Source: Sphingomonas yunnanensis (GTDB lineage: Bacteria; Pseudomonadota; Alphaproteobacteria; Sphingomonadales; Sphingomonadaceae). Taken from it: a stretch of 64,000 nucleotides of DNA. The notes under the pieces are model-generated. The model was not told where the DNA came from. It was given only the letters and a program-made list of their open reading frames with translations, and ran no database searches. Shown here piece by piece: positions 47,184 to 56,123 of the stretch. The position numbers and the translations under genes are program-made. Position 1 is the first letter of the stretch. Every line of letters begins with the position of its first letter. The stretch spans positions 372,001 to 436,000 of the forward strand of contig NZ_JAIOKB010000001.1 in the NCBI RefSeq assembly GCF_019898765.1, read 5' to 3'.

Positions 47184-47875
47184 CCGGGCTGGGCAGGCTG
47201 CTGGTGTCGCTGGCGATCGCCACCGCGATCCTGGTCGCGACCTTCGTCGGCTATCGTTATTATACCGAGCGCTACACCGTGACGACCGACGATGACGGCG
47301 TCGCGGTGGCGCGCGTGGTCGCCGGGCGGCTGTACGGCAGCAGCGATCTGCGCGTCAGCCATCTCGCCGGCACGGTGCAGTCGACCGCGTCCACCACCCG
47401 GATGTTCGGCTGGCTGCGCTACGTGCGGCTGATCAAGGCGCCCTACGACGTCGACTATTTCGTCGACCTCGGCGCGCTGGCGCCGCGCGACTTCCGCTAC
47501 GACTCGCGCCGGCGCACGTTGCTGGTCGAGGTGCCCGACGTCGTCGTCGGCAATCCCAACGTCGACGAGAGCCGCGTCACGCTCGACACCACCACCGGCT
47601 TCCTGCCGCCGCGCGGCGCGATGGCCGAGCTGCAGAAGATGGTCTCGGCCAAGGCGACCACGGTCGTCGCCGCCAAGGCGCGCGAGCCCGAGAACATGCG
47701 CAAGGCGCGCGACAACGGCCGCGCCGCGCTGGAGCGGCTGTTCGCGGGCAGCCTCGACGCGGCCGGGCTGCCCGTGACCGTCACGGTGCGCTTCGCCGGC
47801 GAGCCGCGCGACGGCAGCAGCGAGCGCTGGGACCTCAGCCGTTCGCTCGAGGAAGTGCTCGGCAACAGCAGCTGA
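47168..47875 (+). CDS. DUF4230 family membrane-anchored protein
   Basis: 235 residues; GTG start inside the MBL gene's end. A single N-terminal helix (residues 10-31) anchors a periplasmic domain with RVSHLAGTVQSTASTTRMFG and YDVDYFVDLGALAPRDFRYD, the DUF4230 pattern. Function of the family is unknown. Overlap suggests cotranslation with the MBL-fold enzyme. Confidence 0.85.
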   Translation: MADHLTGLGRLLVSLAIATAILVATFVGYRYYTERYTVTTDDDGVAVARVVAGRLYGSSDLRVSHLAGTVQSTASTTRMFGWLRYVRLIKAPYDVDYFVDLGALAPRDFRYDSRRRTLLVEVPDVVVGNPNVDESRVTLDTTTGFLPPRGAMAELQKMVSAKATTVVAAKAREPENMRKARDNGRAALERLFAGSLDAAGLPVTVTVRFAGEPRDGSSERWDLSRSLEEVLGNSS

Positions 47876-47912
47876 CTTGATCCCGCGGCGCTGCCGGGCC
47901 ATCTGCGCACCC

Positions 47913-48911
47913 ATGGACCAGCCGACCAGCCTCGCCGGGCTCGACCTGCGCGCCGAGATCGACCGCCTCCGCAAGGAGCGCAACGCCGTGATCCTGGCGC
48001 ATTATTACCAGAAGCCCGAGATCCAGGACCTGGCCGACTTCGTCGGCGACAGCCTCGACCTCAGCCGCAAGGCGCAGGCGACCGACGCCGACGTGATCGC
48101 CTTCTGCGGCGTGCGCTTCATGGCCGAGACCGCCAAGATCCTGTCGCCGCAGAAGACCGTGGTGTTGCCCGACCTGGACGCGGGCTGCTCGCTCGAGGAC
48201 AGCTGCCCGCCCGACCAGTTCGCCGCCTTCCGCGCGCAGCACCCCGACGCGATCGCGCTGACCTACATCAACTGCTCGACCGCGGTGAAGGCGCTGAGCG
48301 ACGTCATCGTCACCTCCTCCTCGGCCGAGACGATCCTCGCCAAGATCCCGCCCGAGCAGAAGATCATCTTCGGTCCTGACCGCAACCTGGGCGGTTATCT
48401 CGCGCGCAAGACCGGGCGCGACCTGATCCTGTGGCCGGGCGTGTGCATCGTCCACGAGGCGTTCAGCGAGACCGAGCTGCTCAAGCTCAAGGCCGAGTAT
48501 CCCGGCGCGCCGGTGGTGGCGCACCCGGAATGCCCCGCGGTGATCCTCGACCATGCCGATTATGTCGGCTCGACCCGCGGCATCCTCGAATATGCGATGG
48601 CGATGCCGGGCGAGACGCTGATCGTCGCGACCGAGCCGCACATCATCCACCAGATGGAGAAGGCGCTGCCGGACAAGCGCTTCATCGGCGCGCCCGGCGC
48701 GGACGGCAATTGCAACTGCAACATATGCCCGTATATGGCGCTCAACACGATGGAGAAGCTGTACCTCGCGCTGCGCGACCTCACCCCGCGGATCGAGATC
48801 GAGGAAGGGCTGCGGCTCGAAGCCAAGAAGAGCCTCGACGCGATGATGAGCATGGCCGGCGCCACGGTGGGGCAGGGCGATCTCGGCAAGGTGAAGGTGA
48901 CGGGGGACTGA
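47913..48911 (+). CDS. nadA: Quinolinate synthase NadA
   Basis: 332 residues from the ATG at 47913. Condenses iminoaspartate and DHAP to quinolinate for NAD synthesis. Sequence blocks: NAVILAHYYQKPEIQDLADF, FCGVRFMAETAKIL, TYINCSTAVKA (cluster ligand C121), AHPECPA and CNICPYMALN (further [4Fe-4S] ligands). The frame upstream of 47913 is not conserved. nadB and nadC are not nearby. Confidence 0.96.
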   Translation: MDQPTSLAGLDLRAEIDRLRKERNAVILAHYYQKPEIQDLADFVGDSLDLSRKAQATDADVIAFCGVRFMAETAKILSPQKTVVLPDLDAGCSLEDSCPPDQFAAFRAQHPDAIALTYINCSTAVKALSDVIVTSSSAETILAKIPPEQKIIFGPDRNLGGYLARKTGRDLILWPGVCIVHEAFSETELLKLKAEYPGAPVVAHPECPAVILDHADYVGSTRGILEYAMAMPGETLIVATEPHIIHQMEKALPDKRFIGAPGADGNCNCNICPYMALNTMEKLYLALRDLTPRIEIEEGLRLEAKKSLDAMMSMAGATVGQGDLGKVKVTGD

Positions 48912-48953
48912 GAGGAGCGGCCCCTTCCTCTCGCTCTTCTGCGCTCCTTCTCC

Positions 48954-49050
48954 CGTCATCCCGGACCTGGTTCGGAATCCACCCGTCCCCCTTCGCATCG
49001 GCACCTTGGTGCGCGGAGCAGTGGATCCCGGACCAAGTCCGGGATGACGG
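48954..49050. repeat. MITE-like inverted repeat, family A copy 4
   Basis: 97 bases: CGTCATCCCGGACCTGGTTC then GGAATCCACCC at the left, AGTGGATCCCGGACCAAGTC then CGGGATGACGG at the right. A diverged subtype (CCCGGACC in place of CCTGAAC). Lies between nadA and the S9 peptidase gene. Confidence 0.75.
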
Positions 49051-49150
49051 CGGGCGAGAAGGGGAGCGGGGTGCCTGCCTCGGGCGCACCACCAACCCCC
49101 GTCACCCGCCCGCTTCCCCTCCGACGCCGCCGTCGTTACGCAGGGCGGCG

Positions 49151-51235
49151 ATGAAGACCCTCCTCCCACTCGCGCTCCTGCCGCTGATCGCCGCCGCGGC
49201 GCCCGTCGCCGACCCTTATCGCTGGCTCGAGGATATCGAGGGCGCGCGCGCGCTCGACCAGGTCAAGGCATGGAACGCCGAGACCGAGGCGGCGCTCACC
49301 GGGGACCCGCGCTTCCAGCAGGACCGCGCCCGCGCGCGCGCGATCCTCGACGACGAGGCGCAGATCGCCGATCCGGACGCGGTGCTCGGCCAGCAGGTCA
49401 CCAACCTGTGGCGCGACGCGCGCAACCCGCGTGGCCTCTGGCGCGTGTCGCCGCTCGCGGACTATCGCGCGGGCAGGCCCAAGTGGCGCACGCTGATCGA
49501 CGTCGACGCGCTCGGTAAGGCCGAGGGCAAGAGCTGGGTATGGCACGGCGCCAGCTGCCTCGAGCCCGCCTATACGCGCTGCCTCGTCAAGCTCAGCAAC
49601 GGCGGCACCGACGCGCAGGTGGTGCGCGAGTTCGACCTTGCCACCGGCCGCTTCGTCGACGGCGGCTTTGCCGTCCCCGAGGCCAAAAATGACGCCACCT
49701 GGGTCGACGCCGACACGCTGCTGGTCGCGACCGACTGGGGCAAGGGCTCGCTGACCGAGTCGGGGTACCCCCGCATCGTCAAGCGATGGAAGCGCGGCAC
49801 CCCACTCGCCGACGCGCGGCCGGTGCATGAGTCGCCGATCACGGCGGTGGAAGTGACGCCGCTCGCCTTCGTCGACGCGACGCGACGCTGGCCGATGATC
49901 AGCGTGGGCAACAGTTTCTTCGACCGCGCCCTGCTGCTCGGCACCGACGACGGCCGCTTCGTCCCGCTCGGCCTGCCCAAGAACGCCGATGTGATGGAGG
50001 TGATCGACGGCCGCGTCGTCGCGCGGCTCAGCCAGAGCGCGCTCGGCTTCCCGGCAGGTGCGCTGGTCGCCTGGTCGCTCGCCGACATCGCCGCGGGCCG
50101 CCGCGCGACCCCCGAGCTGGTGCTCGCGCCGACCGAGCGACAGGCGATCGAGGAGGCGGGCGCGAGCGACCGCGTGCTGTTCGTCAAGCTGCTCGACGAC
50201 GTCTCGGGCAAGCTGCTCGCGCTGCGCCGCGGCGGCGATGGCAGATGGACGCGGCGCGCGTTGGCGCTGCCGGGCAACAGCACGGTGCATCTCTCGACCC
50301 AGGTCGGCGCCAGTGACGAAACCTTCGTCTCGGTCGAGGGCATGCTGACCCCGCCGACGCTGTACCTCGCGGGCGAGCAGGGCGCGCCGCGCGTCGTTCA
50401 GTCGCTGCCGGCGCGGTTCGACGCGAGCCAGTTCGCGGTGGCGCAGCGCTTCGCCATCTCGCGCGATGGGACGCGAGTGCCCTATTTCCTGGTCACCAAG
50501 AAGGGCGCCGCCGCGCCCGCGCCCGCGCTGATCCACGCCTATGGCGGGTTCAAGCTGGCGCAGACGCCGACCTATCTCACCGGTCAGCCCTATCGCGCCG
50601 GGCCGCTGGCGCTCTTCTGGGTCGAGCAGGGCGGCGCCTATGTGCTCGCCAACCTGCGCGGCGGCGGCGAGTACGGCCCGCGCTGGCACCAGGCAGGGCT
50701 GCGCGAGAGGCGCCAGAACGTCTACGACGATCTCCACGCGGTCGCCGAGGACCTGGTCCGCACCGGCGTGTCGGCGAAGCGGAAGATCGCGGTGTCGGGG
50801 CGTTCCAACGGCGGGCTGCTGGTGGGCGTGGCGCTGACCCAGCGGCCCGACCTGTACGGCGCGATCATCGCGGGCTCGCCCTTGGAGGACATGAGGCGCT
50901 ACTCGCACCTGTCGGCCGGCGCCTCGTGGATCGACGAGTTCGGAGACCCCGATAAGTCCGCCGACTGGGCCTTTATCCGCCGCTACTCGCCCTACCAGAA
51001 CGTGCGCGACGGGGTCCGCTACCCGCCCGCCTTCTTCTATCTCTCGACCAAGGACGACCGCGTCCATCCCGGCCACGCGCGCAAGCTCGCGGCGTTGCTC
51101 AAGGCCAAGGGCAACCCGGTTTATTTCCACGAGTACCTGGAGGGTGGCCACGCCGTCGGCGCCGATCACGCCGAGGACGCCAACCGCGCCGCGCTGCTCG
51201 ACGCCTTCCTGCGGCGCGAGCTGATGGGGAGATAG
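49151..51235 (+). CDS. Secreted S9A prolyl oligopeptidase-family protein
   Basis: 694 residues. Signal peptide MKTLLPLALLPLIAAAAP, then DPYRWLEDIEGARALDQVKA, the typical N-terminus of prolyl oligopeptidases, a seven-bladed propeller region, and a C-terminal alpha/beta hydrolase with the triad in SGRSNGGLLVG (Ser), STKDDRVHPGHA (Asp) and LEGGHAVGAD (His). Probably cleaves small proline-containing peptides in the periplasm. The ATG at 49151 is chosen because the signal peptide starts there; the long upstream frame is shadow sequence. Confidence 0.93.
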   Translation: MKTLLPLALLPLIAAAAPVADPYRWLEDIEGARALDQVKAWNAETEAALTGDPRFQQDRARARAILDDEAQIADPDAVLGQQVTNLWRDARNPRGLWRVSPLADYRAGRPKWRTLIDVDALGKAEGKSWVWHGASCLEPAYTRCLVKLSNGGTDAQVVREFDLATGRFVDGGFAVPEAKNDATWVDADTLLVATDWGKGSLTESGYPRIVKRWKRGTPLADARPVHESPITAVEVTPLAFVDATRRWPMISVGNSFFDRALLLGTDDGRFVPLGLPKNADVMEVIDGRVVARLSQSALGFPAGALVAWSLADIAAGRRATPELVLAPTERQAIEEAGASDRVLFVKLLDDVSGKLLALRRGGDGRWTRRALALPGNSTVHLSTQVGASDETFVSVEGMLTPPTLYLAGEQGAPRVVQSLPARFDASQFAVAQRFAISRDGTRVPYFLVTKKGAAAPAPALIHAYGGFKLAQTPTYLTGQPYRAGPLALFWVEQGGAYVLANLRGGGEYGPRWHQAGLRERRQNVYDDLHAVAEDLVRTGVSAKRKIAVSGRSNGGLLVGVALTQRPDLYGAIIAGSPLEDMRRYSHLSAGASWIDEFGDPDKSADWAFIRRYSPYQNVRDGVRYPPAFFYLSTKDDRVHPGHARKLAALLKAKGNPVYFHEYLEGGHAVGADHAEDANRAALLDAFLRRELMGR

Positions 51236-51412
51236 GGCGGCGCAGCAACTGCCTCACCGACGGCGGTCGCATAGAGGATCGCGCGGCTTCCACCCCGGTC
51301 GACGCCGGGGTGGACCGACGAGCTGGCGCGTCATCCCCTTCCAAATACCTTGACTTGCCCCCGTACGCTTCCGGACAAGGGCGGCATCCAAGACACTTAC
51401 GGGAGCAAGCGC

Positions 51413-51832
51413 GTGGAGAGCAGCCGGCGGGACCTGATGATGATGATGGCGCTCGGCGGCGCCGGCGCTGCGGCGACGACCGGCGCGGCGGGCGAGGCCG
51501 AGGCCGCCGCTCCCGCGATCCCCGCCAAGGTGGTCCATCACGTTTTCTTCTGGCTCAAGAACCCCGGCGACGCCGCCGACCGCGCCAAGCTGATCGCGGG
51601 ACTGCGCACGCTGGCGGGCATCCCCGCGTTACGCGGGCTCCACATCGGCGTGCCCGCGCCGACCGAGCAGCGCGATGTGATCGACTCGAGTTGGGACGTG
51701 TCCGAGCTGATGTTCTTCGACACCGTCACCGACCAGAAGGCCTATCAGGACCATCCGATCCACCGTGCTTTCGTCGCCGCCTGTGAGCCGCTGTGGCGCA
51801 AGGTCACGGTGTACGACGTGCTCAGCGCGTGA
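51413..51832 (+). CDS. Dabb (stress-responsive A/B barrel) protein, Tat-type signal
   Basis: 139 residues from a GTG at 51413 with GGGAG eight bases ahead. N-terminal SSRRDLMMMMALGGAGAAAT resembles a twin-arginine signal; mature part VVHHVFFWLKNP, TLAGIPALRGLHIGVP and AYQDHPIHRAFVAACEPLW fits the Dabb barrel. Dabb proteins form dimeric barrels of varied, mostly unknown functions; export would be unusual but is seen in bacterial homologs. An upstream ATG at 51350 would bury the signal. Confidence 0.85.
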   Translation: MESSRRDLMMMMALGGAGAAATTGAAGEAEAAAPAIPAKVVHHVFFWLKNPGDAADRAKLIAGLRTLAGIPALRGLHIGVPAPTEQRDVIDSSWDVSELMFFDTVTDQKAYQDHPIHRAFVAACEPLWRKVTVYDVLSA

Positions 51833-51879
51833 GGTGAGGGGGGCGGCTGCCGGAATAAGACCTAGCCCCTTGCGCATAC

Positions 51880-51968
51880 CGCCCCGGCGAACGCCGGCGC
51901 CCCGGTGGGAAGGCCGATGTGAGGCCACGAGCGTCCCCCACCTGGACCCCGGCATTCGCCGGGGTCGA
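51880..51968. repeat. Palindromic repeat, family B copy
   Basis: Arms CGCCCCGGCGAACGCCGGCG then CCCCGGT, and CACCTGGACCCCGGCATTCG then CCGGGGTCG, are inverted relatives. Same family as the element within cobN. Lies between convergent genes. Confidence 0.7.
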
Positions 51969-52024
51969 AGCTGGGGAAGATGCCGCGCGGCCTGAACCGC
52001 GCGTCCTCCCCCCGCCCGCTCGCC

Positions 52025-53212
52025 TCAGTTCATCAGCTCCACCGCCATCGCCACCGCCTCGCCGCCGCCGATGCACAGCGACCCGACGCCGCGCTTCGCC
52101 CCGCGGTTCTCCAGTGCCGCCAGCAGCGTCGCCAGGATGCGCGCGCCCGACGCGCCGATCGGGTGACCCAGCGCGCAGGCGCCGCCGTTGACGTTCACCA
52201 CCTCGTGGTCGAGCGCGAGCTCCTGCATCGCCACCATCGCGACGCAGGCGAAGGCCTCGTTGACCTCCCACAGGTCGACCTCTTCCTTGCTCCAGCAGGC
52301 GCGCTCGAGCACCTTCCTCATCGCGGGTACCGGCGCGGTGGTGAAGCGCGCGGGGCGATGTGCGTGCGCGGCATGTGCGACGATCTGCGCCACCGGCTTG
52401 ATCCCCAGCTTCTCCGCGACCGAGAGCCGCGTCAGGACCAGCGCGGCGGCGCCGTCCGAGATCGACGAGGCGTTCGCCGCGGTGATCGTGCCTTCCTTGG
52501 CGAAGGCGGGCCTGAGCGTCGGGATCTTGGTGATGTCGCCCTTGCTCGGCTGCTCGTCGACGCTCACCGTCGTGGTGCCCTTGCGCCCGACCACGTCGAC
52601 GCTGACGATCTCGCGGTCGAACGCGCCGCTCTGCTGCGCGGCCTGCGCCCGTCGGAGCGAGGCGATGGCGAAATCGTCCTGCGCCTGGCGGGTGAACTGA
52701 TATTCCCGCGCGGTGTCCTCCGCGAACACGCCCATCGCCGTGCCCGCGTCATAGGCGTCCTCGAGCCCGTCGAGGAACATATGGTCGAACAGCCGGTCGT
52801 GGCCGATGCGCGCGCCGCCGCGATGCGCCTTGGAGAGATAGGGCGCGTTGGTCATGCTCTCCATGCCGCCCGCGATCACCAGATCGACCGAGCCGGCGGC
52901 GAGCGCGTCGCTGCCCAGGATCGCTGCCTGCATGCCCGAGCCGCACACCTTGTTGAGCGTGGTCGCCTCGACATGCTCACCGAGCCCGGCGCGGATCGCG
53001 GCCTGGCGCGCGGGCGCCTGGCCGACACCGGCGGAGAGCACGTTGCCCATGTAGATCCGCTCCACCGCGGCGGCGTCGACCCCGGCGCGCTCGACCGCGG
53101 CCTTCACCGCCGCCGCGCCGAGCTCGGTCGCGCTCAGCCCCGCCAGGCTACCCTGCATCGAGCCCATCGGCGTGCGCGCATAGGACAGGATGACGACGGG
53201 ATCGGTGGCCAT
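52025..53212 (-). CDS. Acetyl-CoA acetyltransferase (thiolase)
   Basis: 395 residues from the ATG at 53212, with GAGAGGAA ahead. Thiolase catalytic residues: C90 in NKVCGSGMQAAI, histidine in the NEAFACVAM/GHPIGASGARI region and the second cysteine in NGGACALGHPIG. Condenses or cleaves acyl-CoAs (acetoacetyl-CoA type); could function with the CoA transferase 15 kb away, but there is no operon link. Confidence 0.95.
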   Translation of the reverse strand: MATDPVVILSYARTPMGSMQGSLAGLSATELGAAAVKAAVERAGVDAAAVERIYMGNVLSAGVGQAPARQAAIRAGLGEHVEATTLNKVCGSGMQAAILGSDALAAGSVDLVIAGGMESMTNAPYLSKAHRGGARIGHDRLFDHMFLDGLEDAYDAGTAMGVFAEDTAREYQFTRQAQDDFAIASLRRAQAAQQSGAFDREIVSVDVVGRKGTTTVSVDEQPSKGDITKIPTLRPAFAKEGTITAANASSISDGAAALVLTRLSVAEKLGIKPVAQIVAHAAHAHRPARFTTAPVPAMRKVLERACWSKEEVDLWEVNEAFACVAMVAMQELALDHEVVNVNGGACALGHPIGASGARILATLLAALENRGAKRGVGSLCIGGGEAVAMAVELMN

Positions 53213-53383
53213 GGCGGGGTTCCTCTCGAGCGATATGTTGCGCCGCATCTAATCGCTCGCGGGGTGGTTTACAAACCGCTAGGCGGTCGCGGGTGACCAG
53301 CGGGATGGCAGCGAGCGGGCGGAGAACGGTGCGGAGTGGGCACCCGCCGGGCGAGGCCGTCGTGTCGCCATTCGCCCTTCTTG

Positions 53384-53473
53384 CTCCCCGGTGGAGGTCG
53401 GCGCCCAGGTGGAAGACGACGCGACTTCATCACTTCGGACTTTCCACCTGGACCCCGGCCCGCGCCGGAGAAC
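53384..53473. repeat. Palindromic repeat, family B copy (degenerate)
   Basis: CTCCCCGGTGGAGGTCGGCG then CCCAGGTGGA at the left, TCCACCTGGACCCCGGCCCG then CGCCGGAG at the right. The inner CAGGTGGA/TCCACCTG match is perfect. Confidence 0.6.
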
Positions 53474-53524
53474 CGCGAATAGTTGGTAGCACGTCTTATC
53501 CGCGCCGCCGCTCAGCGCCCCACC

Positions 53525-54277
53525 ATGGCTGATCCACTCGTCTGGCCCGCGCTGCTCGGCGTACTCGGCGCGATCGTCGGCAGCTTCCTGGCGACGATCG
53601 CGGTGCGCTGGCCGGCCGGGCGCTCGGTGCTGACGGGTCGCTCGGCGTGTGACTCCTGCGGCCGCACGCTCGCCGCGCACGAGCTGGTGCCGCTCGTCAG
53701 CGGCTTGGTCGCGCGCGGCAAGTGCCGCAGCTGCGGCGCCGCGATCGATCAGCGCCACCTGCTCGTCGAGGCGGGCTGCGCCGCGGTGGGCGTCGCCGCC
53801 GGGCTTGCCGCGCCCGGATGGGACGCGGCGGCGGGGGCGCTGTTCGGCTGGCTGCTGGTGGTGCTCGCGATGCTCGACGCGAGCGACTTCTGGCTGCCCG
53901 ACGAGCTGGTCGCGGCGCTCGCGCTGAGCGGTGCGGTGAGCGCCTGGTGGGTCCCGCCCGACCTCGCCGAGCGCGTGACCGGCGGAGTCGCCGGCTTCGC
54001 GCTGCTGTGGCTCGTCGCGGCCGGCTACCGTCGGTGGCGCGGGCGCGACGGGTTGGGCGGGGGCGATCCCAAGCTGCTCGGCGCGATCGGATTGTGGCTC
54101 GGCTGGCGGCTGCTCCCTGCGGTGCTGCTGGTGGCGGGGCTGGTCGGGCTCGGCTGGGTCGCCTTCCAGTATCTGCGCGGGCGCGCCCTGGCGCGCGACG
54201 ACGCGCTACCGCTCGGGACGCTGCTGGCGATCGCGGCTTATCCGGCGTGGCTCGTCATGATAGTCTCAACGTCATGA
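53525..54277 (+). CDS. Type IV prepilin peptidase (A24 family)
   Basis: 250 residues, polytopic. N-terminal methyltransferase-type zinc module with C42-x2-C45 and C67-x2-C70, then the aspartyl protease aspartates in LDASDFWLPDELV and GLGGGDPKLLGAIG. Cleaves and methylates prepilins or pseudopilins. ATG at 53525 gives the normal MADPLVWPALLGVLGAIVGS start (GSFL motif). It overlaps the next gene by four bases. No pilin genes in the window. Confidence 0.92.
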   Translation: MADPLVWPALLGVLGAIVGSFLATIAVRWPAGRSVLTGRSACDSCGRTLAAHELVPLVSGLVARGKCRSCGAAIDQRHLLVEAGCAAVGVAAGLAAPGWDAAAGALFGWLLVVLAMLDASDFWLPDELVAALALSGAVSAWWVPPDLAERVTGGVAGFALLWLVAAGYRRWRGRDGLGGGDPKLLGAIGLWLGWRLLPAVLLVAGLVGLGWVAFQYLRGRALARDDALPLGTLLAIAAYPAWLVMIVSTS

Positions 54278-54729
54278 CGCTCGCCATCCTGCTCGCGTTG
54301 GTCCAGGCCGCGCCGGCCCTCCCGGCCGACTCGATCGACGGCCTCCCGCTCAGCACGCTGCCGCGCCAGGAACTGCCCGCGCGCGGCTGCGCCGCCTACC
54401 TCTTCTCTACCGGCCAGGTGCGCGGACTCGCCGCCGTGGCCACCGCCGACCCGGGGACGCTGCGGATCGCGCTCGACGGCGTGGCCCGTGACCTGCCACG
54501 CGCGGCGGCGGCGGGCACCGTCGCGCTGGGGCTCAACGCGGAGTCGGTCTATCGTGCGGGTGACGTAACCGCGACGGTGCAGCTCACGATCGAGCCGCGG
54601 CCCAACCTCAACAACGGGGCCGCGGTGCCCAGCGCGACGCTGCGCCTCGACCGTCCGGGGCAGGACACGCTGGTGGTGCCGCTCGCCGGGCTGGTCGGCT
54701 GCGCACTCGGCGACCCTAGGCCGCGTTGA
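54274..54729 (+). CDS. Secreted protein of unknown function
   Basis: 151 residues; MTLAILLALVQAAPALPADS looks like a signal peptide. Two cysteines only (C39 and C143) could form a disulfide. The body is beta-rich with VTATVQLTIEPRPNLNNGA. ATGA overlap with the prepilin peptidase gene suggests joint expression, perhaps for the same secretion system, but no homology is recognised. Confidence 0.7.
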   Translation: MTLAILLALVQAAPALPADSIDGLPLSTLPRQELPARGCAAYLFSTGQVRGLAAVATADPGTLRIALDGVARDLPRAAAAGTVALGLNAESVYRAGDVTATVQLTIEPRPNLNNGAAVPSATLRLDRPGQDTLVVPLAGLVGCALGDPRPR

Positions 54730-54747
54730 GCGGAGACGCATGAGAAA

Positions 54748-54774
54748 GGCCCGGCGGACGATGTCCACCGGGCC
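54748..54774 (-). terminator. Intrinsic terminator of the minus-strand DUF465 gene
   Basis: On the minus strand, GGCCCGGTGGAC and GTCCGCCGGGCC form a 12-base stem (one G-T pair) around ATC, followed by TTTCTC. It lies 35 bases past the stop of the DUF465 gene and could also stop the convergent upstream gene. Confidence 0.75.
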
Positions 54775-54808
54775 CCTGCTCTCGGCTCGTGCCGCGGACG
54801 CGCGCGCG

Positions 54809-54967
54809 TCAATGCAGCGAGTCGATTTCCTCTTTCAGCCTGAGCTTCTGCTTTTTCAGGTCCGCGATCACGATCGTGTTCGGCGCCGGTCGCTGCGACT
54901 CGCTGGCGATGCGCTGCTCGAGCGTCGCGTGCTTCGCTTCCAGGGCCGAGAGGTGCGCGGTCTGCAT
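54809..54967 (-). CDS. DUF465 (YdcH) family small protein, copy 1
   Basis: 52 residues: MQTAHLSALEAKHATLEQRI then IADLKKQKLRLKEEIDSL. The H-x2-LE-x-KH-x2-L and LKKxKLxLKEEI pattern is the DUF465 coiled-coil. AAGGAGG lies eight bases ahead of the ATG. Function unknown. Divergent from the second DUF465 gene, with about 200 bases between the starts. Confidence 0.9.
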   Translation of the reverse strand: MQTAHLSALEAKHATLEQRIASESQRPAPNTIVIADLKKQKLRLKEEIDSLH

Positions 54968-55164
54968 GGCAGTAGCCTCCTTCTTGGTTGAACGGGACTC
55001 CGGATAAAACCACGAATCATGGCAGGAGTCGCGTGTCTTTTGATGGCGATCGACCGTCCGCGGCTGCGATGCGACGACTCGTGCGGCCCGCGCCGATTGC
55101 GCTAGGGACAGGGCCCGGGCGGCTGCTAGGGACAGCGGCGCATGAGATAACGGGGTGGCGGCAG

Positions 55165-55374
55165 ATGCAGGCGGACGCGGACGAGGTGGAGATCGTGGCG
55201 CGGCTCGGAACGCTGCGGCTCGAGCATCGCGACCTCGACGCGGCGATCGCGGCGCTGAGCGAGGGCGGAAGCGCCGATCAGCTCCAGCTCATGCGGCTGA
55301 AGAAGCGCAAGCTGCGGCTGCGCGACGAGATCACGCTGCTCGAAGACCAGATCATCCCCGACATCATCGCCTGA
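55165..55374 (+). CDS. DUF465 (YdcH) family small protein, copy 2
   Basis: 69 residues from the ATG at 55165: ARLGTLRLEHRDLDAAIAAL then LQLMRLKKRKLRLRDEITLL. Same coiled-coil design as copy 1, slightly longer. The reading frame further upstream is not family-like. Followed 69 bases later by the DUF1465 gene. Confidence 0.88.
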   Translation: MQADADEVEIVARLGTLRLEHRDLDAAIAALSEGGSADQLQLMRLKKRKLRLRDEITLLEDQIIPDIIA

Positions 55375-55443
55375 GCCCGCGCGCGCGCGAAAGATGGTCA
55401 ACGCGCTTGGCGGCGCGGGGCAGTCCGTGGCAGAATCAATGGT

Positions 55444-55905
55444 ATGGCACAGCTACTCGACGCCGAGCGGATGCAGCGGCGGTTGATCGACACCGTCTAC
55501 ATGGAAGCCATGGTGCTGGCCGACGAGGCGCGCCACTATTTCGACGAGGGCGGGCGCGCGGAGCGCGAGTCGCTCGCGCCGATCGAGCGGGTGACGTTCA
55601 GCTGCGAGTCGCTCAAGGTCACCACGCGGCTGATGCACGTGATCGCCTGGTTGCTGACCCAGCGCGCGGTGATCGCCGGCGAGCTGAGCGCGGTGCAGGC
55701 GATCGACCCCGCGCGCCGGCTGGGCGCCGCCCCAACGACCGAGCCCGTCGAGGTGGAATCACTGCCGGAACGCGCCCGCGCGATGATCGCGGCGAGCAGC
55801 GACCTGCACCGCCGCGTCGCCCGGCTCGACCGCGCGCAGGTGGCGGAGCAGCCTGCCGCGAGCCCGGCGCGCTCGATGCTCGATCGGCTCGCGACGGCAT
55901 TCTGA
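55444..55905 (+). CDS. DUF1465 family protein
   Basis: 153 residues: RLIDTVYMEAMVLADEARHY and SCESLKVTTRLMHVIAWLLT QRAV (shown in two parts) are typical of DUF1465, a family confined mostly to alphaproteobacteria and of unknown, possibly regulatory, role. All-helical, no membrane segment. The C-terminal 40 residues are Ala/Arg-rich and low in conservation. Confidence 0.85.
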   Translation: MAQLLDAERMQRRLIDTVYMEAMVLADEARHYFDEGGRAERESLAPIERVTFSCESLKVTTRLMHVIAWLLTQRAVIAGELSAVQAIDPARRLGAAPTTEPVEVESLPERARAMIAASSDLHRRVARLDRAQVAEQPAASPARSMLDRLATAF

Positions 55906-56088
55906 GAGAAGGTGGGGCCGTCCCGTCGGAGTAAGTGAGTGGCGCCTCGGGGAGCGAGGCATCCGGAGCCTCTGGTCGCCGCCTGCTCTCGCGCTGCTGT
56001 CCTCAGGGTGGAGGCGCCAGAGGCGGGAGAAGGAGGCGCTCGCCCTCGCGCTCCGCCACCTTCGCCGTATATGGTTAGCAGATCGATC

Positions 56089-56114
56089 GGGCGGCGCGCC
56101 GGAGCGCGCCGCCC
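56089..56114 (-). terminator. Strong hairpin after icd
   Basis: GGGCGGCGCGC pairs perfectly over 11 bases with GCGCGCCGCCC around a 4-base loop, starting 10 bases after the icd stop. It lacks a clear T run, so it may stabilise the mRNA end or act with Rho instead. Confidence 0.6.
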
Positions 56115-56123
56115 GCTCTCACC

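Noticed and set aside
49136-51169. 677-codon open frame antisense to the S9 peptidase gene
   Set aside because: Shadow composition, no ribosome binding site, no family resemblance.
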